NCBI GenBank assembly: GCA_016717325.1
Contig: JADKFV010000015.1
Span: forward strand, 1 to 64,000
Reading direction: 5' to 3'
From: Bacteroidota bacterium
GTDB taxonomy: Bacteria; Bacteroidota; Bacteroidia; AKYH767-A; OLB10
DNA: 64,000 nt
Part shown: positions 52,501 through 61,211 of the stretch, in pieces
How positions within the stretch are numbered: the stretch's first letter is position 1
How the letters are laid out: each line of letters begins with the position of its first letter
The notes under the pieces: generated by a model
Database searches by the model: none
Seen by the model: only the letters and a program-made list of their open reading frames with translations
Told to the model about the DNA's origin: nothing
Made by a program: the position numbers and the translations under genes

Positions 52501-54907
52501 GATTTCGTCTGTTAGTGAGATACCTTGTTTTAATATTGAAATATTGTCAATTACAATATCAGGATTAATTAGGCTTCCTGCGTTTTTGTAATTGTCAGAA
52601 AAAATATTTTTGATGGAATCTGAAATCTCTTTCTGTTTTTTTATTATTGAATCAATATCCGCTTCTACAATTGGTATATATGAGTATGGGTCTTTTCTTT
52701 TTTGAACATAAACTTTAGTTTTGTTTTCATCACCCATTCCAAATTTGTTATAGGATGTAGAGAAACAAACAGGATAAAACTTCTGCTCAGTTTCAATGCC
52801 TTCTAACTGTGGAATTTTTACAGTTGAAAACTTTAGGTTAGGAATTAAAGGGTATTGTTTTTCAAAATCTTCATTGAATACTGAATAAAACTGTAGTTCG
52901 TGAGTAATAAGTTCAGTATTCTTTAAATCATTACTTGGGTCATTTTCAAGTGCAGCTTCTTTAGGTGCATAGTTGATTTTAATGCTGTCAAGTAGAATTT
53001 CATGTTCAGTCTTATTCGTATTAATTCTCTGATTTATTTTTAACAGAGCATCTTTTACATTAACATCATTGAAATAAATAGTGTCTTTTGTATATTTCTT
53101 AAACTTCCGAATTATCATTAAATCCATCTGAAAATCAATCTCTTTTCCTCCAATATCAATCCCCCTATATGGCATTTTGATAATACCTTTGGTACATTCG
53201 TCAATGGGAATAAAGGAAATTATCTCTATCTGCTACAGAGGTTGAATCCACTTCCATTGAGACAAAATATGACCCTTCGGCAAGAGCAATAATTTTTTTA
53301 AATAAGTAATTGTTAAACCGCAATGGTTCCGTAAATTCCTTTTCTTTTTCTAAATACTTAAAATACTCACGATAAATTAAGACTGATTTACCTTTTTCAA
53401 TTCTCCTTTCTGAAATATCAGAAAGGAGCAATTTCAATGTTGACCTACTATCAATTGCTTTCTCTGTAAGTTCAACATAATTATCTCTTCCAAGTTTAAT
53501 ATCTTGCTTCCATCCGACAACCTTGAATTTCTTTTCATCTAAATTGAAATACTCTAAGAATGTACTGACACCTAACGATGATAAATTAAAATAATTAGAA
53601 GAGACATCCCTGTTGAATTCTTTGATATTGGTTAGTTGTGCTAAGTTTGAACGGTCGTAATTATTGGGGTCTGGTAAAAGAAATACATCTTTATCGGGAT
53701 TACTATTTGTAGTGCCAGTCTTAAAAGATATTTTTTTGATTCTTATGTATTCAACCTGATTAATAAATAATAGATTAAATGACTTACTTAAATTACCCGA
53801 AAAGTTACTTACGGTCAATTTTTTTGAACTAAAGTCCCATTGGTTTATTGTGGCTTTAAGTTGTACTCCATTATTGTTTTTTAATACAACTTCTTGCGTA
53901 AGGGTTAATGATTTTTGTGCAACTTGGTTTATTACACCTGTCCCATCGAAAAGTGAATTATCAATAGTTATTTCAGCAGAAGTAATATTTTCCACTTCTT
54001 CATAAGCTACAATCTTAAAATTAGGAGGAAGGTTAGTAATTCCTTTGGTTGGATGGGTGATTTGGAATACCAAATCATTGCTCCATAATTCAGTTAGTTT
54101 GAATTTTGATTGTGTCCTTGGATGAGGGTAATATTTGTTTTCAGAATTGTCTCTTGAAAACTGATACCTGTAATCTGTTTCTTTTTCAGGTCTCAGAAAA
54201 GGTGAGATAGGAGAAAGGAATATTTTGTAAGGTGCTTCAATTATTGTAATTGGAATAATTGTTTCATTAATTTTTGCAACTGCTAATTCAATAGGATAAT
54301 TAAACTCAGAAACTGGATAAGTACTATTATTTGCCAAAAGATTTACTGGAACATCTTTTGGATATGCTTCTAAATCTTGAAGTGTAAGTAAATCAAATAA
54401 ATTCCAGTTGGTTAGTGTTTCTTGATTATAAGCAAAGCTATTTTGATTTTTCTTTAATTTAAAAGTCAAATAAGAAAATCCTGAAATAAAAGATTTGGAA
54501 AAATCCTTTAGCTTGTTTTGAGCATCAAATGGTTTGCGGTCACTTGGAAAATTTATTTCACAATTATTATTTATACTCCAATCAGCGGTTTTATCTGAAG
54601 AGTCCAAGCTTTTATGCACTTCTTCCCCTACATGTTGTTGAGGAATTCTAACAATTATAAAGGCATCAGATGTGTTAGTGATTTTTTGACAACCTACTTC
54701 CTCTGACTTTTAAATTGACAAAGTAATAACGCTGATAGAGGAAATCATCAGGTCTAATAATCTCACAAGTGTGAGAAAATTGTTTAATAAATCCTCAAGC
54801 GAAACGCCAGAAATGCTTGCAATAGCTTTAACGAATGGGTCAGCAAGTAATGCTGACCCTATTGTAGCTAAACCAGTTTTCTTAATAAATGACCTTCTGC
54901 TTTCCAT
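49580..54907 (-). CDS. Giant Tat-exported coiled-coil protein 1 (~1,775 residues), multiply frameshifted
   Basis: It starts with a Tat signal (MESRRSFIKKTGLATIGSAL). Following the coding frame across breaks near 54775 (restores IIRPDDFLYQRYYFVNLKVR), 54685 (A run; restores ITNTSDAFIIVRIPQQHVG), 53210 (restores FISFIPIDECTKGIIKMPYR), 51762 (restores YYLKTFTDTFPGVASGVV), 50520 and 49935 gives one gene to a TAA at 49580. N-terminal third: beta-rich, with LTELWSNDLVF and KLGRDNYVELT. Middle (~51900-50700): long coiled coil. C-terminal ~300 residues: Gly/hydrophobic beta-rich, with GLRFDISAAGAMLGYEV and YLNIGVAEGIVYIFAGIYIR, and a polar Asn/Ser tail. From memory the N- and C-terminal landmarks match giant unnamed proteins found beside homologues of giant protein 2. 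Function unknown; the signal predicts folded export. Confidence 0.7.
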
Positions 54908-55744
54908 TTGCTAAAGATTGTATTGTATCCATCTTTTGCGGTCTCAATGGCTCTTGCTTGTTCACCCAATAGTATTAATGGGTCATCAATTTCTCTGTGT
55001 ATTATAAAAGTGCTTTCAATTAATCTTTCAAATATATACATTGAGAAAAAGTCCTTTTCCTTGACAATTTTTTCAATAAGCAAAGGGATTATGTTTCTTC
55101 CTAACAATATAATGTTTAGGAACTCTGTTGTTCTTGTACATTCATATGGATTAGAGCTACCATTATTAAAGGATGCTGCAACTCTTTTTCCATGATGCGT
55201 ATCTTACATCAAATTCTTTTTTTAATTTATTGTCAGTGATAGCAATTGCTTTTGATAGGGAACTTAATTCAACTTTAGATATACTATTAGATTTATTAAA
55301 TTTCTTTTCCATCGGTTCAATAATACTGTTAGCAATTAACGCAACTTGGGAATAGTACCCTCTTACATCACCATATTCAGTTCCTCCCTCCATTTCGGCC
55401 AATGAATGAATTATTCGTAGCCATTTACCACACTTGCTCTCCCATTTATTATATGGGAAAGAAAACACTTCCATGGGTCATTAGGCTTAGACTTTTTCCA
55501 AAAGCGGCTATTGTACCTTGTGCTGTAGGCTGAAATCCATTGGCTCTGTATAAAGCATCAAACTCGGATTTAGTTGCAAGTCTCCCTGTCCAAGGCCAAA
55601 CCCACCTATCAGTTTTTTCCCAATGTCCAAGCTAAGCAGTTGTAAACATCTGTAGCCTCATCAGTGACTAATGTAGCATTTACATTCATGTTTGGCCAAA
55701 TAAATTTGGCATCTTTTTTCCTGTGTTGTTAAATTTCTTGGCAT
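54868..55744 (-). CDS. DUF7689-like protein, frameshifted
   Basis: The coding frame runs from the ATG at 55744 (MPRNLTTQEK) to a TAG at 54868, about 292 residues. Breaks near 55710 and 55640 lie in A runs, a third lies near 55480 and a fourth near 55185. Joined text: KFIWPNMNVNATLV, VYNCLAWTLGKTDRWVWPW, EFDALYRANGFQP, LMTHG, WESKCGKWLRIIHSLAEMEG, YGDVRGYYSQ and a helical C-terminal half. The YNCxAWxLG...RWxWP and THG...WESKxG...LRIxH pattern is what I remember for DUF7689; the conserved Cys and His could be a papain-like dyad (inference). Its end overlaps the giant Tat gene start by 40 bases, so it probably belongs to the same unit. Confidence 0.66.
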
Positions 55745-55815
55745 GTGTATTTTGTTTTAAATTTATTTGTAAACGTAAAAGAATATTATTCCTTTTTATT
55801 TTCTTAATCAATTCA

Positions 55816-57545
55816 TCAAATGTTATTTGCATCAATCTTTTTCCATTCGGTTCTAAAGAGAATATCTTTTGAATCCGGTTTGTCTGTCAAATCCTTTATC
55901 CTGACAATGGTTGGAATGGGAATGCAGTCGCCAATTATCAATGCTTCCTGTCTTTCTAAAACCGGAAGTGTATCAGTAATTGCACTTACACTGTCAGGCA
56001 TAAGCCGTTTTACATATTGTTGGTCAGTTGGATTGGTCAATCGCATAGCCACAAAGTTGTTGCATTGAGAAAAAATAGTTTCAGAAATTTCGGATGGTCG
56101 TTGGCTTACAATCATCAAAGACAAACCATATTTCCGTCCTTCTTTTGCAATTCTCTCAATAGATTTTTTGACTGAATAGTATTTTGCTCCTTCGCTTTGA
56201 GGAATGTAGTTGTGTGCTTCTTCCAACACCAAAAGAAATGGAGCTTCCTCTGTTGCGGTTTTACCGCTTTGAAATAGAAACAGAAATCAAAACTAATCTA
56301 CTGATTAAAGAAACTACAATGCTTAAAACTTCAATGGAATTCACTCAAATCAATTATGGTGATGTTGTCTTTTCCATCGTCATTGTAACCAATGAACTGC
56401 TTCAAAATTGTAGGAAAGTCTTCTGTAGTAAATTCGGTCGTTGCTGTCTTTTTGGGTTTCAGAAGAAACGCTAATCTGTCATCATTGATTTTTGATTCAA
56501 GTCGCATTACAAATCTGTCAAACTCTCCATTGAAAGGTCCGTTTGATGCTTTGGTTGCTGCTGCCGTTGAGTAAACAACAAACGTTCTTGTTTGGTCGAA
56601 GTAATAAGCACATCTATCATCAATCAATGTTCCGTCAGAGAGTTTTGGTCTTGCATTTTCCGTGTCTGCTTTTCCAACTACTTCATTGTTCAAGTTTGTA
56701 ATGAAGGTGTGAACTTCTTTCAAACTGAAATACAACGGAGAATCATAGGAAGGATTTACAACCGATGGGTTGTGTTTCTTTTTGTTTTGAATTACTGAGT
56801 ATCGGAATTGAGAAATCTGATTGTGAGAATTATTTTCGTTGCTCTCAATAAACATTTCTTCCAACTCCTCTGAATTCATTAGCCAATAGGGAAGGACTAA
56901 ATTGTTTACATCAAGTTTTTTTGATTTTGGAAATGCAGTTTTATACTCACCATGCAAGTCAAATAATAAAATGTGGGTGTTGTTTAAAACACCACGTTGG
57001 GTCTGGTCGGCTGATGGGCTTATTCCTTCTTGTAAAATTCTTGCAACTGTTCCTGATTTTCCTGAACCTGTTGAACCGACAACCGCAATGTGTTTACTAA
57101 AGAATTTATCTCCATCAACAGCAATTTCAATGTTTTGCTTTTGAGCCAAGTTTGCAAAACAGAATTTTTTTTCCTCTTCAACTGATTCATAAATTCCTTT
57201 TAGAATTGCATCATCCGCAATTGAAACATTGTTTGGTGGAATTGCAATTTGCTGTCCGCCTCTTTTGAACTTGCCGTTCTCGTCCAAAAAGCCGATGGGC
57301 TGTGCATCCAAAATAAAAGAAGGCTTTGTAGTGGCTGCTGTGCCTCCAATAGTAGTTTCCTTTATTTTGAAACTCTGTACCAAGGCAATGATTGAAGTAT
57401 TAGAATCGTCTGAAATTTTTAGATAGCTGCCAATTGTAAAATCACTTGCATCTTGTTTGAATTGGTCAGCATCCAAAACTTCAATCTGAATTAGATTAGG
57501 TGCTACCGTAAGGATTCTGAAAATCTCTGTTGTATCTGATGGCAT
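55816..57545 (-). CDS. HerA-like FtsK-superfamily ATPase, frameshifted
   Basis: About 577 residues. The N-terminal part (56331-57545) has a HAS-barrel-like domain (residues ~1-110), then Walker A GSTGSGKS at ~157-164 and LFDLHGEYKTAFP. After IIDLSEFH it runs off frame; the missing stretch continues as IPFEVLSIVVSLISRLV and KTATEEAPFLLVLEEAHNYI, giving the Walker B acidic pair, then RIAKEGRKYGLSLMIVSQRP and QCNNFVAMRLTNPTDQQYV, which are HerA hallmarks including the arginine finger region. Breaks cluster at 56240-56345. HerA proteins form hexameric DNA-translocating rings. The nuclease-like gene ends 4 bases upstream, so the two form an operon and probably a complex. Confidence 0.85.
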
Positions 57546-57549
57546 AAAA

Positions 57550-58779
57550 TTAAGGTGCTAATAGTTTATAAATGTCTTTTAAGTTTTCACAATATTTAAA
57601 ATCAAAATACTGTCCGCTTATAAATGTGCTTGGCAAATCTTCTTTAGAGAAGTTGAGCAAAACACTTGGCTGCTGAATTGTTGCAACGTTTGAAATCAAA
57701 CAAGTTCTTGAAATAAGCTTTAAAGAGTATGAAGATTTCAAAATTTTTGCTGCGTTAGCAGTTGTATTGATAACAGGTTCTTTATTGAAATGCTGACTGG
57801 AAAAACTTATTCCTTCATGTCCATCATTGAAAGAAAGTTCATTGTTTATTAAAACTCTTTTTATGCTAATCAATGCTGTTGAATCGCAATCAAGAACTAC
57901 TGCTAAAGGCTTTGCGTTTCGCAAAGCTGAATTTAGTTTGTAGTATTTGGAAACTAAATTCTCAATGAAAGATTCAATTGGTAATTCTGTATTATCAGCC
58001 ATGAGAATTTCTTTGCCGATAACAATTACTTTGGTTCTGATTGGGTCAAGTGCTCTTGTAGATTTTAGTCCTTGAGTTGCTAATTTCAGATACTCTTTTT
58101 TAGAACGAAGTTTTATAAACCATTCATTGAAAAGTTTCTTGCTGCAATCAATTCCTGAAATGAATTCAGCTTTCGTGATTACTCGTTGAGTTGTGGTTCT
58201 CTTTATGGCTTTGTCAATTACAATTCGCAAAGCGTTGTTATAATACAAAGTGTCGGCTTCAAAGTCTGTGCAACTGAATTTGGTTTTCAACTTTTGAATT
58301 ACCTCCTGTTGTTGTGTGGTAAACTCTTTACCGAAAACAAATTTGAACTGTCTGATAAATGCATTGAGTTTTACATCGGTTATTCCGTTGTCGGTATGAT
58401 GCTTCTTTTCAACTTTGTTTTCGGTATAGGTTAAAATCTCTTTGAGTTTTGCAAGGTCAATTGTCGGTTCACTACCTGAAGTTTCATTTTCAAAGTGAGC
58501 ATACAAGACATAATTGTAATTATTCGGTGTAGTTGGATTAACAAAATGGTCAAGCATCAGTGTTATTGGTTCTCTAACTGCTGAATTTATAAATCGTGGC
58601 TTTGACAAATATTTGCATTGAATAGTTGTTGCATCAGTTGCTGTGTTGATGTCAATATCTTCAATCCCTTCAATGGTAATGGAATCAGCATTTGCTCTCA
58701 AATCTAACAACTTCAAAATAGAAGTGTCAAACTGATAATAGTAACCTTTGATAGTTGCATCTGCTGCCCTTGTTGTCAT
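57550..58779 (-). CDS. DUF4297-like PD-(D/E)xK nuclease paired with HerA
   Basis: An intact 409-residue protein. The N-terminus has GYYYQFDTSILKLLDL, then IEGIEDIDI with Glu40-Asp41 and TTIQCKYL with Gln54-x-Lys56. This spacing is the DUF4297/Cap4-type PD-(D/E)xK nuclease core. The C-terminal ~200 residues (around IKLRSKKEYLKLA, then TELPIESFIENLVSKYY) show no domain I can name. In DUF4297-HerA systems the nuclease and ATPase assemble into a ring complex that degrades phage DNA. The four-base gap to the HerA gene supports the pairing. Alternative: a DUF4297-like effector from another Cap4-type system. Experimental activity is of course unknown. Confidence 0.75.
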   Translation of the reverse strand: MTTRAADATIKGYYYQFDTSILKLLDLRANADSITIEGIEDIDINTATDATTIQCKYLSKPRFINSAVREPITLMLDHFVNPTTPNNYNYVLYAHFENETSGSEPTIDLAKLKEILTYTENKVEKKHHTDNGITDVKLNAFIRQFKFVFGKEFTTQQQEVIQKLKTKFSCTDFEADTLYYNNALRIVIDKAIKRTTTQRVITKAEFISGIDCSKKLFNEWFIKLRSKKEYLKLATQGLKSTRALDPIRTKVIVIGKEILMADNTELPIESFIENLVSKYYKLNSALRNAKPLAVVLDCDSTALISIKRVLINNELSFNDGHEGISFSSQHFNKEPVINTTANAAKILKSSYSLKLISRTCLISNVATIQQPSVLLNFSKEDLPSTFISGQYFDFKYCENLKDIYKLLAP

Positions 58780-58848
58780 TTATTCAAAATATATTATTGT
58801 TCAAAGTAATGTAAATTGTTTCAAGTTTCGATGATAAAAGCGTTGGCG

Positions 58849-58916
58849 ATTGCACTCTTTTGACTTTGCTTTTGGGGTGGCTTGTGTGTCGGCAAGCAAA
58901 GGCAAATGTGTGCAAT
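58849..58916. repeat. Imperfect palindrome upstream of the nuclease gene
   Basis: ATTGCAC (58849-58855) pairs with GTGCAAT (58910-58916), and TTTGCTT (58865-58871) with AAGCAAA (58894-58900), around a G/T-rich loop. The nested arms make a ~68-base hairpin with an internal bulge, a shape reminiscent of folded recombination sites or a regulatory leader. Confidence 0.5.
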
Positions 58917-59040
58917 GTGTGGAGGCTATAAAATTAAAAAACAAAAAATGTGCGGGCAAAAAATAAAACTTCATTGCGTTGGCTGGTCGGTCTGGCAGTC
59001 AGTCGTTCGGTTATGTTGCCCAAAATGTTTGATTTCATGT

Positions 59041-59126
59041 CAGTCAATGTAATGTTAGAACTGTCGTCATATGTTTTAGGGTAACAGTTTATAGCTAAAA
59101 GAAGTTGGAGATTTAGAAGCACGACT
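59041..59126. repeat. Intergenic repeat element, copy 1
   Basis: Bases 59041-59071 match 60965-60995 at 26 of 31 positions, with GTTAG-A/C-ACTGTCGTCATA as the conserved core. A second box, TTAGAAGCACGACT at 59113-59126, matches 61083-61096 at 13 of 14. Order and orientation are the same in both copies; the spacer differs in length. Confidence 0.65.
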
Positions 59127-59237
59127 TGTCCCGACTTAGAAGGAAAATGTCTGCCAGCACTGCACATGATTCGAAGCATAAATGTTCATTTAAGTATGTC
59201 TACGCCAATTTCTTAAACTCGCTTTAAACTGTAGTTT

Positions 59238-59501
59238 TTATTTCTTTTCTTCCTTCTTGTCTGCTTCTTTAGTTTTTCCTTTGGCTATGTCTTGCTATGA
59301 TGATAGTCTTACTTCGTTTAGAATTGTAGTGATTTTCTCAACTTTCTTTTCTTTACTTTCTCTTATGTCTTTGATTGTCGCTGTAACAAAACTTAATACA
59401 CCAGTCCATTCTTCAACAGACGTTGTCGCAGGAAAAAATCCTTTTAAACTCATATTCAACAAAGGGCTTTCATTGGGCTTGTCACTTGTTTTAAAAGCCA
59501 T
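59238..59501 (-). CDS. Small protein with an in-frame TAG before a Lys-rich tail
   Basis: A 68-residue frame (59295-59501) with no signal peptide: MAFKTSDKPNESPLLNMSLK, TSVEEWTGVLSFVTATIKDI, then a charged helix. After the TAG at 59295-59297 the same frame goes on as QDIAKGKTKEADKKEEKK to a TAA at 59238. Whether the tail is made is unclear: an error, a true stop, or readthrough. It starts 20 bases after the secreted 128-residue protein. No family recognised. Confidence 0.5.
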
Positions 59502-59521
59502 TAGTTTGTTGTAAACTAAAT

Positions 59522-59908
59522 TTATTTTTTCAAGTTTTTAATGTATCCATTTAATTTCATTTTGCTTAAATCAGATTCCTCAATTTGAGTGATTGTCTTT
59601 GCAACAAGAAGGTTGTCAATTTTCTTAAAGTATCTCAAACTGTTTTTTCTTCTAGAATCAGTCATAAGTTGAAGAATTACTTGGTCGGAGATTATTTTAA
59701 CATCGTTATAAAGATTTACGAATTTAATTTTATCCTCTTCCTTGATAAGTGTATCATTAACTATTCTGATTGCTAAATTTTCACTTGTTAGCTTTATGAA
59801 TACAAGTTCACTAACTAGTCCTAAATTTTCAGCTTTAGAATCTTGTGCTTGAACAATTGATATGCTTGCAAGCAAGCATATCAATATGATCGCTATATTT
59901 TTTCTCAT
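59522..59908 (-). CDS. Small secreted helical protein
   Basis: 128 residues from the ATG at 59908, which opens a clear signal peptide (MRKNIAIILICLLASISIVQ, then AQ); a longer frame to 59965 puts 19 residues before it and overlaps the upstream gene. The mature part is helical and charged (LIKEEDKIKFVNLYNDVKI, QLMTDSRRKNSLRYFKKIDN). No named domain. It lies 11 bases after the peptidase-like gene on the same strand and could be its periplasmic partner or inhibitor (inference from position only). Confidence 0.65.
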   Translation of the reverse strand: MRKNIAIILICLLASISIVQAQDSKAENLGLVSELVFIKLTSENLAIRIVNDTLIKEEDKIKFVNLYNDVKIISDQVILQLMTDSRRKNSLRYFKKIDNLLVAKTITQIEESDLSKMKLNGYIKNLKK

Positions 59909-59919
59909 CTTTTCTAGTA

Positions 59920-60780
59920 TTATCTTATTGTTGTTCTTGATGGAATACAATGAAAAAATCCGCAAAAGTCAGCATAAGGTCCTCTGTTTGCAGTCCTCGG
60001 GTCGCTTATTAGCCTCCCTGCGTTGTCAGTGTTTTTAGCAGCTGTGCCTCCTGGTTTGTGTGACCACATAGCATTAGAATCTAATCTATACCAATGATAA
60101 TCTTGAAATGTTGGTAAGTTAGCACTTACAAGGGCTATAAAATGTCCTTCTGCTGGTGTGCTTGCTGCTGCAGCGACTGAAATTTGTCCATCTCTCTGTG
60201 CTGCTTGTGTTACAGTAGGACAAAGAATATTTGCGATGGTCGAACCACTCCTACCGGGTTGGGCAATGTGTTAGTAACGATTTTATCATTTGCATAATTG
60301 TAACAGTTGTTATAGGGCTGAACCGCTGGAATATTCCATTTTCCAGGGTCAAATGGCGGAACGGCTAAAAGCTCAAAGGATTCTTTTAAAAATTTATTTT
60401 TTGATGCTGTTCCGCCTGTTACGTTTTTTGATATTTCGTTCGAAATATAGTCAACTTCTTGTGATGATAATGCTGTCGCACCTGTCTCAAGTAGGAAACT
60501 TTCAAGTTTGCTATCCTTATCTACAAAATTTAGATTTTTTTGGTCTATTAAATCTACGATGCCGTCAAAGCAAAAAGCTTTAGTAGGCAATGATAATTCG
60601 TAGGATTCAATAACAAAGCCTGTGTGTAAACTAAGATCCTATGAAATTGCAGACATTTCAAGTGTTACTTCTTTCTTTTCGCCAAGAATTGATTTTAAAT
60701 TCTTTGCTTGCTCTGGTGTTAATTCCCAAGATGGATTTTGCTTCCCAGAATACATTAATGCAGTTACAATTGTTGTCATT
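59920..60780 (-). CDS. Putative cysteine-peptidase-like protein (NNCYNYA motif), frameshifted
   Basis: The frame can be followed from the ATG at 60780 (MTTIVTALMYSGKQNPSWEL, then TPEQAKNLKSIL) to a TAA at 59920, about 285 residues. Breaks lie near 60640 (an in-frame TAG, or paired indels restoring NRILVYTGFVIES) and near 60260, where the frame changes from TLPNPVGVV to AQPGRSGSTIANILCPT. Landmarks: YNNCYNYANDK, QPGRSG, GHFIALV, DYHWYRLDSNAMWSHKPGG and SDPRTANRGPYADFCGFF. From memory this pattern recurs in unnamed bacterial proteins; a Cys in NNCYNYA with a later His suggests an NlpC/papain-like fold (inference). No signal peptide. It heads a three-gene group with two small proteins. Confidence 0.65.
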
Positions 60781-60790
60781 TTATTTTATT

Positions 60791-60816
60791 TTTGCTTACT
60801 CTAATCAGTTTTCAGC
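60791..60816. repeat. 26-base repeat before a cassette start, copy 1
   Basis: Matches 63130-63155 at 21 of 26 positions, all five differences being transitions. Each copy lies 10-20 bases upstream of a minus-strand start codon (60780 and 63110). Confidence 0.6.
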
Positions 60817-60964
60817 GAACCTGTTGCTTACTTTATTATTTGGTGTCGGTGTTCAGCTTGTCCGACTTTGGATGGTAAGTCCGTTTGTTACCTTTTTATT
60901 TAGTCTGCTCGTTTCTTGCATTGTCAGTTTGTTTTAAGTATTGTATTTCACTGTTCGTTTCTTG

Positions 60965-61096
60965 CAGTCAGTTTGAAGTTAGCACTGTCGTCATAGAGTT
61001 ACCGATAACGGAAATCAGGATTAACGCAGTTTTAAAAATGAGGATTACGATGCACCACTGTTTGGGCTTTCACAACTGCCTGTTAGAAGCACAACT
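60965..61096. repeat. Intergenic repeat element, copy 2
   Basis: The counterpart of 59041-59126: the 31-base box is at 60965-60995 and the TTAGAAGCAC box at 61083-61096. The longer spacer includes the left arm of the 61031-61129 palindrome. Confidence 0.65.
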
Positions 61097-61129
61097 GTTT
61101 GTATAACGATTAATGCCCTCATTTTTAAA
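61031..61129. repeat. Long inverted repeat with 13-base perfect arms
   Basis: TTTAAAAATGAGG (61031-61043) and CCTCATTTTTAAA (61117-61129) are exact reverse complements around a 73-base interior that contains further partial pairing (ATTACGATGC against ATAACGATTAATGC) and the TTAGAAGCAC box. It could be a terminator for the lipoprotein gene ending at 61212 or a folded recombination site. Confidence 0.6.
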
Positions 61130-61211
61130 TTTCGTTTAATCTTTTTTGTTATGTGTTCGTGCTTTTGGACGTACAAATTATCCTTGTTTTTTACACAGTG
61201 TACCTTTGTTA

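Larger units (their letters stand above)
58780..59237. other. GC-richer intergenic region between cassettes
   Basis: About 460 bases upstream of the nuclease gene that hold a hairpin (58849-58916) and copy 1 of a repeated element (59041 onward), both listed separately. An 81-codon minus frame across the repeat (58934-59179) has no coding character and is not called. Confidence 0.6.
60781..61211. other. GC-richer intergenic region between cassettes
   Basis: About 430 bases containing a 26-base repeat shared with 63130, copy 2 of the intergenic repeat element and a long inverted repeat, all listed separately. No gene is supported. Confidence 0.6.

Noticed and set aside
45160..54907. Contractile injection system or phage tail
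   Set aside because: No sheath, tube, baseplate, gp25 or AAA+ chaperone motif was recognised; large size and coiled coils alone are not enough.
45117..58985. GCGTTGGCT shared near both ends of the minus-strand island as an attachment-site repeat
   Set aside because: Only 9 bases agree and the flanks differ, so chance is a sufficient explanation.
58934..59179. 81-codon minus-strand frame
   Set aside because: It runs across the repeated intergenic element and has no coding character.
14043..60641. Reassignment of TAG to a sense codon
   Set aside because: GNAT (1622), the choice-of-anchor B gene (12416), two T9SS paralogues (32061, 34306) and tsaD (41473) all end correctly at TAG, and several internal TAGs can be explained by paired indels.
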